DNA from: an uncultured Verrucomicrobia subdivision 3 bacterium | GTDB lineage: Bacteria > Verrucomicrobiota > Verrucomicrobiae > Limisphaerales > CAMLLE01 | Reading direction: 5' to 3' | Assembly (NCBI GenBank): GCA_946480555.1 | Contig: CAMLLE010000029.1 | Coordinates: 1 to 12,097 of the forward strand | DNA: 12,097 nt | Part shown: positions 1 to 7,842 of the stretch, piece after piece | Layout of the letters: each line of letters starts with the position of its first letter | Position numbering within the stretch: position 1 is the first letter of the stretch | Notes under the pieces: model-generated | The model's database searches: none | What the model saw: the letters and a program-made list of their open reading frames with translations, nothing else | What the model was told of the DNA's origin: nothing | Translations under genes and position numbers: made by a program

Positions 1-1
1 G

Positions 2-280
2 GGCACCGCCTACATCGCCCGCGAGCTGCAGCGCATGGGCCTGCGCCCCGCCGGCGACAACGGCACCTTCTTCCAGGAGATCCCCCTCTACCAGCGGAAG
101 CTGGACGCGGCCTCCACCGTCTCCGTCGAGGGCGGCACGCTGCCGGCCGGCGGGTGGCTGGCCCGCGACCAGGGCGCCGGCGCGCGCCCCTTCGACGGCG
201 CGCAGGCCGTCTTCGGCGGCACCTGGGGCACCCCGGCCACGCTCATCAGCGCCGAGGAGGCCGCGGGGAAGGTCGTCGTG
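2..280 (+). CDS. Fragment of an M28-family metallopeptidase (foreign to the rest of the contig)
   Basis: The frame starting at base 2 is open from the left edge. It contains TAYIARELQRMGLRPAGDNG, then FFQEIPL, then VFGGTWGTPATLIS and AAGKVVV. This order (helix with ERMGL/RPAGD, FxQxxPL, VFGGxxG, AAGKxVVL) is the propeptide/PA-like N-terminal region of M28 zinc aminopeptidases, secreted enzymes that trim N-terminal residues from peptides. The catalytic zinc-binding domain would lie further along and is absent. GC is 215/280 bases (77 %), against 58 % in the next 120 bases, with nearly all codons ending in G or C. After AAGKVVV the frame leaves the family and stays open by chance to base 559, over the antisense of the neighbouring receptor gene. 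Family assignment is from recalled sequence patterns. A high-GC Gemmatimonadota-type source is inference. Confidence 0.72.
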
Positions 281-283
281 CCA
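263..283. other. Chimeric junction between two unrelated genomes
   Basis: Left of this point the + strand encodes an M28 peptidase. Right of it the - strand encodes a TonB-receptor-type barrel. Both readings are family-like across bases 263-280: + reads AAGKVVV, - reads HDDLPR, matching the usual NPLxxYxxLPRxR end of TonB-receptor barrels. The two parents may therefore share a short stretch here, as expected where an assembler joins contigs through a common k-mer. The exact breakpoint cannot be fixed by eye. A real recombination is possible but unlikely, because both genes are cut in mid-coding sequence. Confidence 0.7.
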
Positions 284-3200
284 TACCAGCGGATGGAGCC
301 GGTAATCCTGGTCAAAGATATTGAGCAAACCCACTTCCAGACGCGCGCGGCGTTGCCAGAAGCGGTAGCCGCCGAGCGCATTGAACTGCCAGAAATCATC
401 GCCTGGCTGGCTGGCGAGATCTTCGGCGTTCTCCTGCCGAAACCAGATCGCCTCCAGGCTGCCGAAAATGCCGGAAACGTGATTGAAGTTCAGGTGCAGC
501 TCCAGTTGGTGGAGGAGGCTTTCGTCATTTTCCCGCAGCGGCACATCGACGTGATCTGAGGGGGATGGAAAATCGTTTTTGATGTGAGTATCCAACTCCG
601 CCAGCGTGACCCGATACCGTGCTCCGGCCGCCCATTCGCTGCCGAGCAACTGATCGAACGTGAACACCAGGGAACGTTCGCGCGATTCGAGTTCCTCGCT
701 CAATCGGAAATCGGTTAGCAATGGCTCGTCGTATTGCGCATCGAATAGGACGTGTGTGCCGATCTTCCGGTCCAGCTGCGAACTGAGCATTTCACCCGAC
801 AAACCCAGATACGTGCCAGTGTCGAACTTCTGTTCCAACGACAGCCCGTAGGTGTCGAAGCGCGCGCCGGACGTGGCGCCTTTCAACGATTCAGAAATCA
901 GGCTGCGGAACGCCTGGTTGATGCGCGCGACCTGGCTGGGCTCGATGCGGAAGCTCTGGTCGAAGCTGGTGCCGGAAAGTGACCGTGTGTAAGCGCCGCG
1001 CACTGTCGTGCCTTTCGCGGGCGTCCAGATAAAACCCGCCTTGGGCGAAAGCTGGCTGCGCCGCGCCTGATCTTCTGACACGGGCGCAGAGTTCCAGTTT
1101 TCGGGAAACAGAATCTGATCATACGTAAGCCCCCCAACGAGCAGCAGTGAATCGAGCACCTGATGCGAATGATAGCCGTAGAGGCTTACGCGCTCGTGGG
1201 TCACGTTCATGCGTTCATTGGCAATCACGCGCAACTCCGGATTGTTGACCAGCCACCACTTGTCATCCGCCGTCGTTTCGTAATCGCGGATGTGCATCGG
1301 TTCGTATTGATACAAGCCACCGAAGACAGTGGTGAAGTCAGCGGTCTGAAAAATCTGCTGCAGTTCGGCCGAGTAGAGTTCCTGCTCGATTCGGAAATCC
1401 AAGGTCTTCGTCGTTGGCGTGACTCCCGTCAGGTGGCCGTTGTCGGAAAACGAGATCAGGCCCGGCACGTTGGTGCTGCTGCCTTCCAGATCCGCAACCT
1501 GGCGTCCGAGCAGCAACAGTGTGTGAATGCCCGGGCTCCATTCGTGGTGATAGCCGATCAGCACATTCGGCACTTGTTCTTCTGAACTCCGGTAATCTTT
1601 CCGCGCGTCGTCCGGGTGATAACGCTGATTGACGTCGCCGGTTTCAAATCGCAAGGAGTTCACGCCGAGCATCAAGTGATCCTGCGGCGTGATCCTCTGT
1701 TTGAGGAACAGCCCCAGTTGTTTCAGCTCGAAATCGTTGTTTTTGCGCTGGCCATTGTCCGTGCGGAAAATGCCTTCGAGGCTGTAGTTGAAGGAATCGA
1801 GCGTGCCGTATTGGGCGAAGGACTGCGACCACGCGCCGCGACTGAGGTATTCCGTTCCGGAGATGAAGCCGAAATGGTTCTGGTGGAACAGGCGCGAATA
1901 TTCGTTCTGGGAAATGGCGGGCGACAGCGGACCGGCATCCACGGGCGCCAGCAGGTTGGCAAGCAGGTATTCGGTGAATGCCGGGCTTTCGTAACGAAGG
2001 TTCAGCCGGTTTGGATCGCGCATGGCCTCGTAGCTGTTCGCGAGAAACAGGTGCGCGGAGTAATTCGCGTAATCATAGCTCACCGCGCGCGACGCTTCGC
2101 GCAAGCTCACGTCCGCCATCCCGGCATCGGCGTAGATGCGCGCCAGGTTTGCGCTGCGCACGGCGTGATCCTGATTCAGCATCAGCTGCGAGCGATATAC
2201 GCTGCGGTTGTCATTCAGCTGCTGGGATTTTTCCAGGTCGCGAATCGCGTCGTTCACCTGGTTGTTCTGCTGGTGAATGAGCGCCGAGTAGAGCCACGGC
2301 GTGGGATGATGCGGATCGAGCCTGGCCGCAATCTCCAGTTCCTTTTGCGCGTGTTCATAATCGCCGGCGGTTTCGTGCGCCTTGCCCAGATAGCTGCGCA
2401 GCTCCGCGCGCTGCGGTTCCAACGCTGCGGCCACGAGCAAATCTTCGCGCCCACCCGCGACGTCACCGCGGCGAATCTGGCACAAGCCGCGGCCCAACCA
2501 GGCGTTGGCCAGGGAGGAATCGATTTCCAGCGCGCGATCGAACCAGCGAATGGCCTCCGCAGTTTCGTCTTCAGCGGCGAAGAGAAATCCTTTCAATGCC
2601 AGCGCCTGGGCATTGCGCGCGGACAGCGCCAGCCCACGTTCCAGTACTGCGTTTGCTTGTTTGGTTTCGCCAAAGCTGAATTCCAGCTCCGCGAGGCGCG
2701 TCCAGGCAAATCCAAACTCGGGCGACTTCAACGTGGCGGCGCGTGCAAATTCCAACGCGGTTTCCAACGAATCCCCGCGCACCGCGCGTGCTTGTTCATA
2801 GTAACTCGCCGCGAGCAGTTCGGTCGGCAGCTCGGGATTGGTCAGCGGCACGTGTGGCGTGCGTTTCACCGCCGCAATCAGGAGACGCAACGCCGCCGCA
2901 AGGCGTTGCGCGGATTCGGCGTCGATGGGCAGCTCGGCCAGAACGGCTTCGGTTTGATCCACCTGCCCGACGGAAAGCAGCAGGGCGGCGCGAAATACCC
3001 GCTCGGCATCGGAGCTGGGTTCGCGTCCTTCCGGATATCGCGCAAGGGCGCTGAGCAGATCACCGGACTGATAGGCGGCGATGGAATCGGCCAGGGCATT
3101 GTTCTCCTCGTCATTCAGGTTCAGGTCGTGGAGATCAAGCACGGCGGGATAATAGAAGCACCATTGCAGGAGGTGATTGGCGATGAACCCGGCGGTGCGC

Positions 3201-3739
3201 ACGGGAGCCTGGCCGGGTTCAGCCACGGCTTGTTCGCCGCTGGTGAGCACGATCGATGCATGTTCGTTGCTGAAGGTGACTTTTCCCTCAATGACGGACA
3301 TGGTGGTCTTGCCGTCGTCACTGACGGAGAGGACAAACTCGGTGCCTTCGATACCGGCCGTTGCGCCGCGTGTAATCACGCGGATTTTTCCCGGCTTGTC
3401 ACGGTTGAAGAAGGAAAGCACTCCGCGGTTGAGTTGAAGACCGGATTGGCCGTTGAGCGGCGGCAGGATTTCGACTTCGGAGGAGGCGCCGAAAGATACG
3501 ATGCTTTCGCTGGACCAGCGCAGAGTGACGCGGCTGTTCGGTCCGGTTCGAACGCGGTTGCCGGGCGACAGGTTTTGCTTGACCACGCCGCTCTTCCATT
3601 CGTCGGATCCGGGCGCGGCGACCTGGACAGAACCCTGCAATTCGACAATGACGACTTCATTCGTCGCGGCGACGGCGGCGAAGGGAAAAACCACGAGGAA
3701 AAGGGACAGGAGAAAGAGAGCCCGGCGATAGAATTCCAA
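263..3739 (-). CDS. FecR-TPR-TonB receptor-like beta-barrel fusion protein, 3' end cut by the junction
   Basis: About 1,159 residues, one frame without a stop from 3739 to the left window edge; the part left of about 263 is foreign. The start is TTG at 3739, preceded by AAAGGA four nt upstream; an in-frame TAA lies six codons before it and no in-frame ATG until about residue 147. Residues 1-25 form a signal peptide (RRALFLLSLFLVVFPFAAVA). Residues 28-175 resemble FecR: VVIVELQGSVQV, GNRVRTGPNSRVTL, ITRGATAGIEGTEF and VIEGKVTF. Residues about 310-575 are TPR-like helical repeats, for example AIRWFDRALEIDSSLANAWL. From about 610 to the end is a beta barrel of TonB-receptor type, with LSPKAGFIWTP, VRGAYTRSLSGTSFDQSFR and the terminal VGLLNIFDQDYRLHPL. 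I see no plug domain or TonB box, so the barrel may not be a classical gated transporter. Known from recall as an architecture of Verrucomicrobiota. The FecR part, normally a periplasmic signalling domain, suggests ligand or envelope sensing; the substrate is unknown. Probably only 10-15 native C-terminal residues are missing. Confidence 0.82.
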
Positions 3740-3911
3740 GTGTTCCTTTAGTGGTTATTTCCGCTTGTACCACACGGGTTCAGGCATGCGGACGAGCGCG
3801 CATACCAAACCAAAATCCAGCTGCAATTTCAACCGGAAAGGCGTCCGTACCGTCGCGGACGGGAAGTTACCTCCGAGGGGGCTTCCAGCCGAAGTTCCAA
3901 AGAACTGCCAG

Positions 3912-3933
3912 TTTCAAGATTCAAGATTCCAGT
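3912..3933 (+). repeat. Heptamer tandem repeat, left arm (TTCAAGA units)
   Basis: Two exact TTCAAGA units (3913-3919 and 3920-3926) are followed by a decayed third, TTCCAGT. The reverse complement resembles the CTTGAAA units at 4152-4165, so the two blocks face each other across about 218 bp. I recall TTTCAAG-type heptamer runs between genes in Verrucomicrobiota, but cannot test copy number from one window. Confidence 0.5.
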
Positions 3934-3953
3934 TTGAACCAGATAGCAAGGTG

Positions 3954-4126
3954 GGGTTGCCTGGCTGCTAAGCAACCCTGCGCTGAAAGCGCGGAAGAGG
4001 CGCGATCTGGATCTCTTGCGTATGATGGTTCAAGTCACGTCTCCTGCGCCGCGCTGCGGCGCGGATGCCCAGGGCGCCATGCATCCCTACCATTGGGCGG
4101 CAGGTTCATGGGAACACTGCGCCCTG
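3954..4126. other. Cluster of GC-rich inverted repeats between the heptamer blocks
   Basis: Perfect stems visible: GGGTTGC/GCAACCC (3954-3960 with 3972-3978, 11-nt loop); GCGCT/AGCGC (3980-3984 with 3988-3992); GCGCCGC/GCGGCGC (4046-4052 with 4056-4062, 3-nt loop); GGATGC/GCATCC (4063-4068 with 4081-4086); CAGGGCGC/GCGCCCTG (4070-4077 with 4119-4126), the last two being mutually exclusive. There is no T-tract typical of an intrinsic terminator. It could be a small non-autonomous repeat element, a structured RNA, or a folded 3' UTR of the GH88 message. The strand cannot be decided. Confidence 0.4.
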
Positions 4127-4151
4127 CCCGCAGACTCCTTGAATCGCTAAG

Positions 4152-4165
4152 CTTGAAACTTGAAA
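4152..4165 (-). repeat. Heptamer tandem repeat, right arm (CTTGAAA units)
   Basis: Two exact CTTGAAA units in tandem (+ strand view) end one base before the stop codon of the GH88 gene at 4167-4169. Read on the - strand they are TTTCAAG, close to the TTCAAGA units at 3913-3926, giving an inverted arrangement around the hairpin cluster. Confidence 0.5.
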
Positions 4166-4166
4166 C

Positions 4167-5327
4167 TCACCACCACGTTTCGGCCTGGAACAACTCCCGC
4201 GCGAGCGCTTCCATGAGGAAATAATCGCCCCAGCTGGAATACGCCACTTTGTTCCCGTAGGCGCTCTTCAACACACCGCGACATCGGTCGTTGGTATCAA
4301 GGTATTCCGCCATGCAAACGCGTTTCAACAACGCGTCTTTGCAACTGACAATTTCCGGGGCATCGACGCCATGCCGGATCATCTCCTGAAAACCGCAGGC
4401 AGCAATGACCGCGGCCGATGCGTCGCGCACGGGTGGTTCGCCGGGCGGCAAACGGAAATCCCAGACCGGCACGACGTCGGAGTCCAGCTGGCTGATGAAC
4501 TTCCGCGCGAGCCGCACGGCAGTCTCGAGATACTTCGAATCCTGCGTGTAACGGTAACTCAAAGCCATGCCGTAGATCGCCCAGCTCGTGCCACGCGCCC
4601 AGTAAGAATTCACCGAGTATCCGCAGTAATTATCGCCACCGAGCGGTTTGCCTGTGCTGAGATCAAAGCGGTAGGCATGATAAACCGAATCGTCCCCGCG
4701 GATGAAGCTATCCAGACTCAAATCCGCCTGTTGCACCGCGATGTCCCGGTAACGCGACGAGCCGGTTTCCTTTGAAGCCCAATACAGCAGCGGCAGGTTC
4801 ATCAGGCAATCGATGATCGCCATGTTGTCCTGCTCGGTCGTATTCATGTGGCCCCAGGCGCGGATGAATTTGCCGACGGGATTGAATCTCTGCGCCAGCA
4901 GTTCCGCCGCCTGGAGTCCGACTTCGCGATGCGCCGGGTTGCCGGTCAGTTTGTAAAGTGCGACGGAATAAAGCGTGTAGAGAAAACCAAGATCGTGGTG
5001 CGTGTCGATGCCGCGGACGAACACCTTGTCGTGGTAGGCGGGTTGCAGCCGCAGGACTTCGCGCAGGAACGATTGGTCCTTCGTCTGCTGCCAGGCGAGC
5101 AGCGCCATGCCGGTGAAGAACGAGGACGTCCAGTTGCCGATTTCGAAGAAGCCTTCCTTGAAATTCGAATATTCACCGTCGGGCGCGTTGGACCACGTTT
5201 TCGGGTGGTCGGCCAAATCCTTGATGTTGCGGCGTGTTTTGCGAACGCACACCGCGAAGGCACGGCGAAGATTTTCCGCGTTCGCGGACATTGCCTCGGC
5301 AGGCACCAGTTCCTGTTCAATCTGCAT
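4167..5327 (-). CDS. Glycoside hydrolase family 88, unsaturated glycuronyl hydrolase
   Basis: 386 residues from ATG at 5327, close to the usual GH88 length. The frame extends upstream to a possible start at 5525, but those 66 residues look non-family (Cys- and Arg-rich, no signal peptide), so I prefer 5327; SD-like sequence there is weak. GH88 enzymes hydrate the C4-C5 double bond left by polysaccharide lyases on the non-reducing uronate of oligosaccharides, releasing the unsaturated sugar. Evidence: FEIGNWTSSFFTGMALLAW, then THHDLGF with Asp112, and IIDCLMNLPLLYWA with Asp173. These correspond to the two catalytic Asp of Bacillus UGL (Asp88 and Asp149), with the same 61-residue spacing. Further marks are YWARGTSWAIYGMALSYRYT and the C-terminal SSWGDYFLMEAL. 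With no signal peptide from 5327, it is probably cytoplasmic. Substrate (glycosaminoglycan-type, xanthan or gellan oligosaccharides) cannot be read from the sequence, and no lyase or sugar transporter is adjacent. Confidence 0.9.
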   Translation of the reverse strand: MQIEQELVPAEAMSANAENLRRAFAVCVRKTRRNIKDLADHPKTWSNAPDGEYSNFKEGFFEIGNWTSSFFTGMALLAWQQTKDQSFLREVLRLQPAYHDKVFVRGIDTHHDLGFLYTLYSVALYKLTGNPAHREVGLQAAELLAQRFNPVGKFIRAWGHMNTTEQDNMAIIDCLMNLPLLYWASKETGSSRYRDIAVQQADLSLDSFIRGDDSVYHAYRFDLSTGKPLGGDNYCGYSVNSYWARGTSWAIYGMALSYRYTQDSKYLETAVRLARKFISQLDSDVVPVWDFRLPPGEPPVRDASAAVIAACGFQEMIRHGVDAPEIVSCKDALLKRVCMAEYLDTNDRCRGVLKSAYGNKVAYSSWGDYFLMEALARELFQAETWW

Positions 5328-5615
5328 AGTCTCAATCGCGCGTTCTGCCGCCCATTCCGGCGGATCAGCCGAACGATGTGATGAATTTAGAGATGCCTGG
5401 TCTCGATAAAAGCGGTTCCTTGGTTTCACAGGAAAGCACGTGTATTCCGGGCAAAACCCGGCAGTACTCCCCCTTCCTTGAAGCGCGGTTCTCATGCCGC
5501 TTCGGCATTTAGACGGCCAATCCACAGGAACAGTTTAGCGGCGAGAACGCCGCGCCCCGGTCAAAATGCGCTTGGAGAGACGCGCCCTTGCAACCAGTGG
5601 CCGCAGCCTCCTGCA

Positions 5616-6710
5616 TCACTCGAAATTCAGTTCCGGTTGTCCCTTCAATGCCTGTCGAAAAGCCGCTGTTGAAAGTTGTGGGCGCGATTCGTTGAGGCCG
5701 TATTTGCGGCAGGCGACATCGAACAACTTCTCCATTTGTTCGGCGATGATGCCTTCGCCGCGCATGCGTTGACCCCAATTTGCCTGATAGAGTTTGCCGT
5801 CGCGCATCGAACGAAGCTGGTTGAGAACCTTCTCCTTCCGATCGGGGAAATGCTCCGCGAGCCATTGTTCAAACATCGGTGCAACGGCGTGTGGCAGGCG
5901 GAGCGCGACGTAACCCGCGTGTTTTGCGCCTGCTTCTGCGGCCGCTTTGATCAACGACGGAATTTCTGAATCGGTTAATCCGGGAACCATCGGCGCGAGC
6001 ATCACTCCCACGGGAATCCCCGCGTCTGACAACGCACGGATGGCTTGCAAGCGCGCGGCCGGTGGTGATGTGCGCGGCTCCATCACCTTCCGAATTGCCG
6101 GGTCCAGCGTGGTGAGCGAAATGAAGACGGAAGCGGCGTTGTGCCGGGCGAGCTCGGAAAGGAAATCGATGTCGCGCGTGACGAGCGCGTTTTTCGTGAT
6201 GAGCCCGACAGGATTCCGGAACTCGGCCAGTACTTGGAGACAGCGGCGGGTGAGCTTGAGTTTGCGTTCCACCGGCTGATAGCAATCCGTGACGCCGCTC
6301 ATCATGATCACCTGCGGCTTCCATTTCTTGGAAGACAGCTCGGCGCGCAGCAGTTCTGGTGCGTTTTCCTTCACCATGATGCGCGTCTCGAAATCCAGGC
6401 CGGAAGAAAAGCCCAGGTATTCATGGAAGGGCCGCGCATAGCAATAGATGCAGCCGTGCTCGCAGCCGCGATACGGATTCACGCTGGTCTCAAAGCCAAT
6501 GTCCGGGCTGTCGTTGTAAGCAATGATGCTTTGCGTGTTTCCCTTGAGGAACATGGTTTGGGGCAGGGGATCCTCCTCTGGATTCCAATCCACATCGCGT
6601 TCCAGCTGGATGGCCTCAAATCGATTGGGCGGATTCGCGGTGGTGCCGCGGTTCGGGACTGGTCGCTCGGATGTCACAGCTCCTACTCTTCTCCGGTGGC
6701 GGGAGATCAT
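5616..6710 (-). CDS. PA0069-type radical SAM protein (spore photoproduct lyase-like family)
   Basis: 364 residues from ATG at 6710; a TTG at 6746 in the same frame would add 12 residues. Neither has a clear SD, and I prefer the ATG. The motif RGCEHGCIYCYARPFHEY holds Cys83, Cys87 and Cys90 of the CxxxCxxC motif that binds the SAM-cleaving 4Fe-4S cluster. Upstream are RGTTANPPNRFE and the GFETSVNPY lead-in typical of this COG1533-like family. Downstream are the strand-helix repeats of a TIM-type barrel (MMSGVTDCYQPVERKLKLTR, PVGLITKNALVTRD, VFISLTTLD, PVGVMLAPMVPGL). The C-terminal part is Arg/Lys-rich (YQANWGQRMRGEGIIAEQM). The substrate of this family is not established as far as I know; resemblance to SplB suggests DNA or nucleic-acid chemistry, but that is inference. 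It is transcribed toward the GH88 gene across a 288-bp gap, so co-transcription is uncertain. Confidence 0.9.
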   Translation of the reverse strand: MISRHRRRVGAVTSERPVPNRGTTANPPNRFEAIQLERDVDWNPEEDPLPQTMFLKGNTQSIIAYNDSPDIGFETSVNPYRGCEHGCIYCYARPFHEYLGFSSGLDFETRIMVKENAPELLRAELSSKKWKPQVIMMSGVTDCYQPVERKLKLTRRCLQVLAEFRNPVGLITKNALVTRDIDFLSELARHNAASVFISLTTLDPAIRKVMEPRTSPPAARLQAIRALSDAGIPVGVMLAPMVPGLTDSEIPSLIKAAAEAGAKHAGYVALRLPHAVAPMFEQWLAEHFPDRKEKVLNQLRSMRDGKLYQANWGQRMRGEGIIAEQMEKLFDVACRKYGLNESRPQLSTAAFRQALKGQPELNFE

Positions 6711-6793
6711 CAAGTTCTGCTTCGAGCATTCTGGAAAAAAGCTCAAGGCGGGAAGCCCATGGCCGATAGGAGACGCAGTACCGTTTCAAGCCT

Positions 6794-7189
6794 ATGACAT
6801 CACGACGTCGCTTTCTTGCGGTTGGCTCCCTCACGGCGCTGGTCGCTTCATTGCTTCCAGTAAAGCTGTTGTTGAACTGGCGCGGACGCACGCCGCTCGA
6901 AGACCTGAATCTGACCCAGTTTGCGGGGCTCGTGAATTCCCAATTCACGGTGAACGCGTCGCAGCCGGATTCCACGACCTTGAAGCTGGTATCCGTCCGG
7001 GCCATCGATGCCGATCGCCAGGGCAAGAGTTTCTCCCTTCGGCTGACCGCCCCGGCTGGAAACGCGTTGCCACAGCGGATTCATGAGCTGCATCACGACG
7101 AGATCGGAACGTTTGCTGTGTTCATGGTGCCGCACCATGCTGAGCGCGGCATTCAGCATTACGAAGTGATCTTCAACCGCTCGGTTTAG
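6794..7189 (+). CDS. DUF6916-family protein with twin-arginine signal
   Basis: 131 residues. The N-terminus MTSRRRFLAVGSLTALVASL fits a Tat signal: SRRRFL at residues 3-8, then a hydrophobic stretch. Export of a folded protein, or retention by an uncleaved anchor, is likely. The remainder has LTQFAGLVNSQFTV, then a beta-rich core and the C-terminal FAVFMVPHHAERGIQHYEVI, the (L/I)xVFxVPxxxxxxxxYExxF pattern of DUF6916. The protein at 9438-9749 (-) has the same pattern without the signal. Function is unknown; the family commonly sits beside tail-collar (MdpB-like) genes, as it does here. AGGAG at 6769-6773 is too far from the ATG to be a normal SD. The gene is divergent from the radical SAM gene, sharing an 83-bp or shorter promoter region, and convergent with the GNAT gene. 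Confidence 0.8.
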   Translation: MTSRRRFLAVGSLTALVASLLPVKLLLNWRGRTPLEDLNLTQFAGLVNSQFTVNASQPDSTTLKLVSVRAIDADRQGKSFSLRLTAPAGNALPQRIHELHHDEIGTFAVFMVPHHAERGIQHYEVIFNRSV

Positions 7190-7210
7190 GCGTTTTTTCA
7201 ATCGGAATTC

Positions 7211-7359
7211 AACGCAGGCACGCCAGGGAGCGGGGACGCAGAGGATGCGGCTTCCCACTCCTTCTCGGGAGAAAATCCAATCACGAAGGTGCGATTCCCA
7301 ATTGATGCAAATCCTTCGAAGACGTTTGCGTCCTCGCACCTCTCCGTCTTTGCGTCAGA
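7211..7359. repeat. Degenerate inverted CGCA-type repeats between convergent genes
   Basis: The left arm (7211-7250) has ACGCAGG, GGGACGCAGAGG and ATGCGG units. The right arm (7322-7359) has GTTTGCGTCC, CTCGCACC and CTTTGCGTC, the complementary units in reverse order. They face each other over about 70 bp in the gap between the stops at 7189 (+) and 7372 (-). This resembles degraded ACGCAAAG-type intergenic repeats I recall from several environmental phyla. A transcript through it could fold into an imperfect bidirectional terminator-like stem, but no clean stem with a T-tract is visible. Confidence 0.45.
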
Positions 7360-7371
7360 GCTGCCGCACAA

Positions 7372-7839
7372 TCACGGTTTCCACTGGTAAAAGTGGTAAA
7401 CGCCCTTGTCAGCGATCTTCTGAAAACCAAGGCGTTGGTATAAGTGCTGGGCGGGATTGAAAATCTCGACGTGAATGCCCACCGACTTCCCGGTTTCGCG
7501 CGATTCAGCAAACAACCGGTTGAATAGAAAACTTCCAATTCCTCTGCGCCGAAACTCCGGCAGCAATGCAATGTCCATCACGCGAATCTCGTCCGACGTC
7601 CGATGCAGATACAGGCGTCCAGCCGGGACATGCCCGGACAGAATGATGGAGTATTCCGCGCCGGCATAATTCTCCTCGTAGTATTTCTTCTGCGCCGTGA
7701 ACTGCATCTGGACGAACTGGGCCTTCTGTTCGTCCGTCCAGTTTGTGAGTTTCAATTCTTCCGCGCGCGTGGAGGCGTAAACCCGGAGGAGGAAATCCAG
7801 GTCGGCAGCTTCCGCCGGGCGCAGCAAGACGGTGTCCAT
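7372..7839 (-). CDS. GNAT-family N-acetyltransferase
   Basis: 155 residues, normal for a single-domain GNAT. These cytoplasmic enzymes transfer an acetyl group from acetyl-CoA to an amine. The N-terminus VLLRPAEAADLDFLLRVYAS is the usual beta1-alpha1. IRVMDIALLPEFRRRGIGSF (residues 85-104) is motif A, with the acetyl-CoA pyrophosphate loop R97-x-x-G100-x-G102. VGIHVEIFNPA followed by HLYQRLGFQK (to 141) is motif B. It is the last gene of the collar operon: its ATG lies 3 nt after the stop of the preceding collar gene, so translational coupling is likely. The acceptor substrate is unknown. Given the coupling, the collar proteins or whatever they bind are possible targets, but that is inference. 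Confidence 0.9.
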   Translation of the reverse strand: MDTVLLRPAEAADLDFLLRVYASTRAEELKLTNWTDEQKAQFVQMQFTAQKKYYEENYAGAEYSIILSGHVPAGRLYLHRTSDEIRVMDIALLPEFRRRGIGSFLFNRLFAESRETGKSVGIHVEIFNPAQHLYQRLGFQKIADKGVYHFYQWKP

Positions 7840-7842
7840 GCG

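Larger units (their letters stand above)
3740..4166. other. 427-bp intergenic region with no convincing gene
   Basis: This region separates the start of the barrel protein (3739, -) from the stop of the GH88 gene (4167, -). An open + frame (3751-4224) has no family-like content, and I do not call it. The region holds a CGTCCG/CGGACG hairpin (3842-3847 with 3856-3861), two inverted heptamer-repeat blocks (3912-3933 and 4152-4165) and a cluster of GC-rich hairpins between them. The promoter of the barrel gene should lie in its left part on the - strand, but I cannot identify a convincing -35/-10 pair. Confidence 0.55.

Noticed and set aside
35..559. A 174-residue + strand frame starting inside the M28 fragment
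   Set aside because: Only the part up to about 280 is peptidase. The remainder is antisense of the barrel gene read across the chimeric junction.
1616..3751. A 711-residue open frame on the + strand
   Set aside because: It is the antisense of the FecR-TPR-barrel gene. It has no recognisable domains, and the opposite frame has a signal peptide, FecR, TPR and barrel motifs.
3751..4224. A 157-residue + strand frame in the intergenic region
   Set aside because: It spans repeats and hairpins, has no SD or motif, and overlaps the 3' end of the well-supported GH88 gene.
5447..5461. CCGGG-CAAAA-CCCGG hairpin as a rho-independent terminator
   Set aside because: Only a 5-bp stem with no T-tract on either strand; its position between radical SAM stop and GH88 start is suggestive but not enough.
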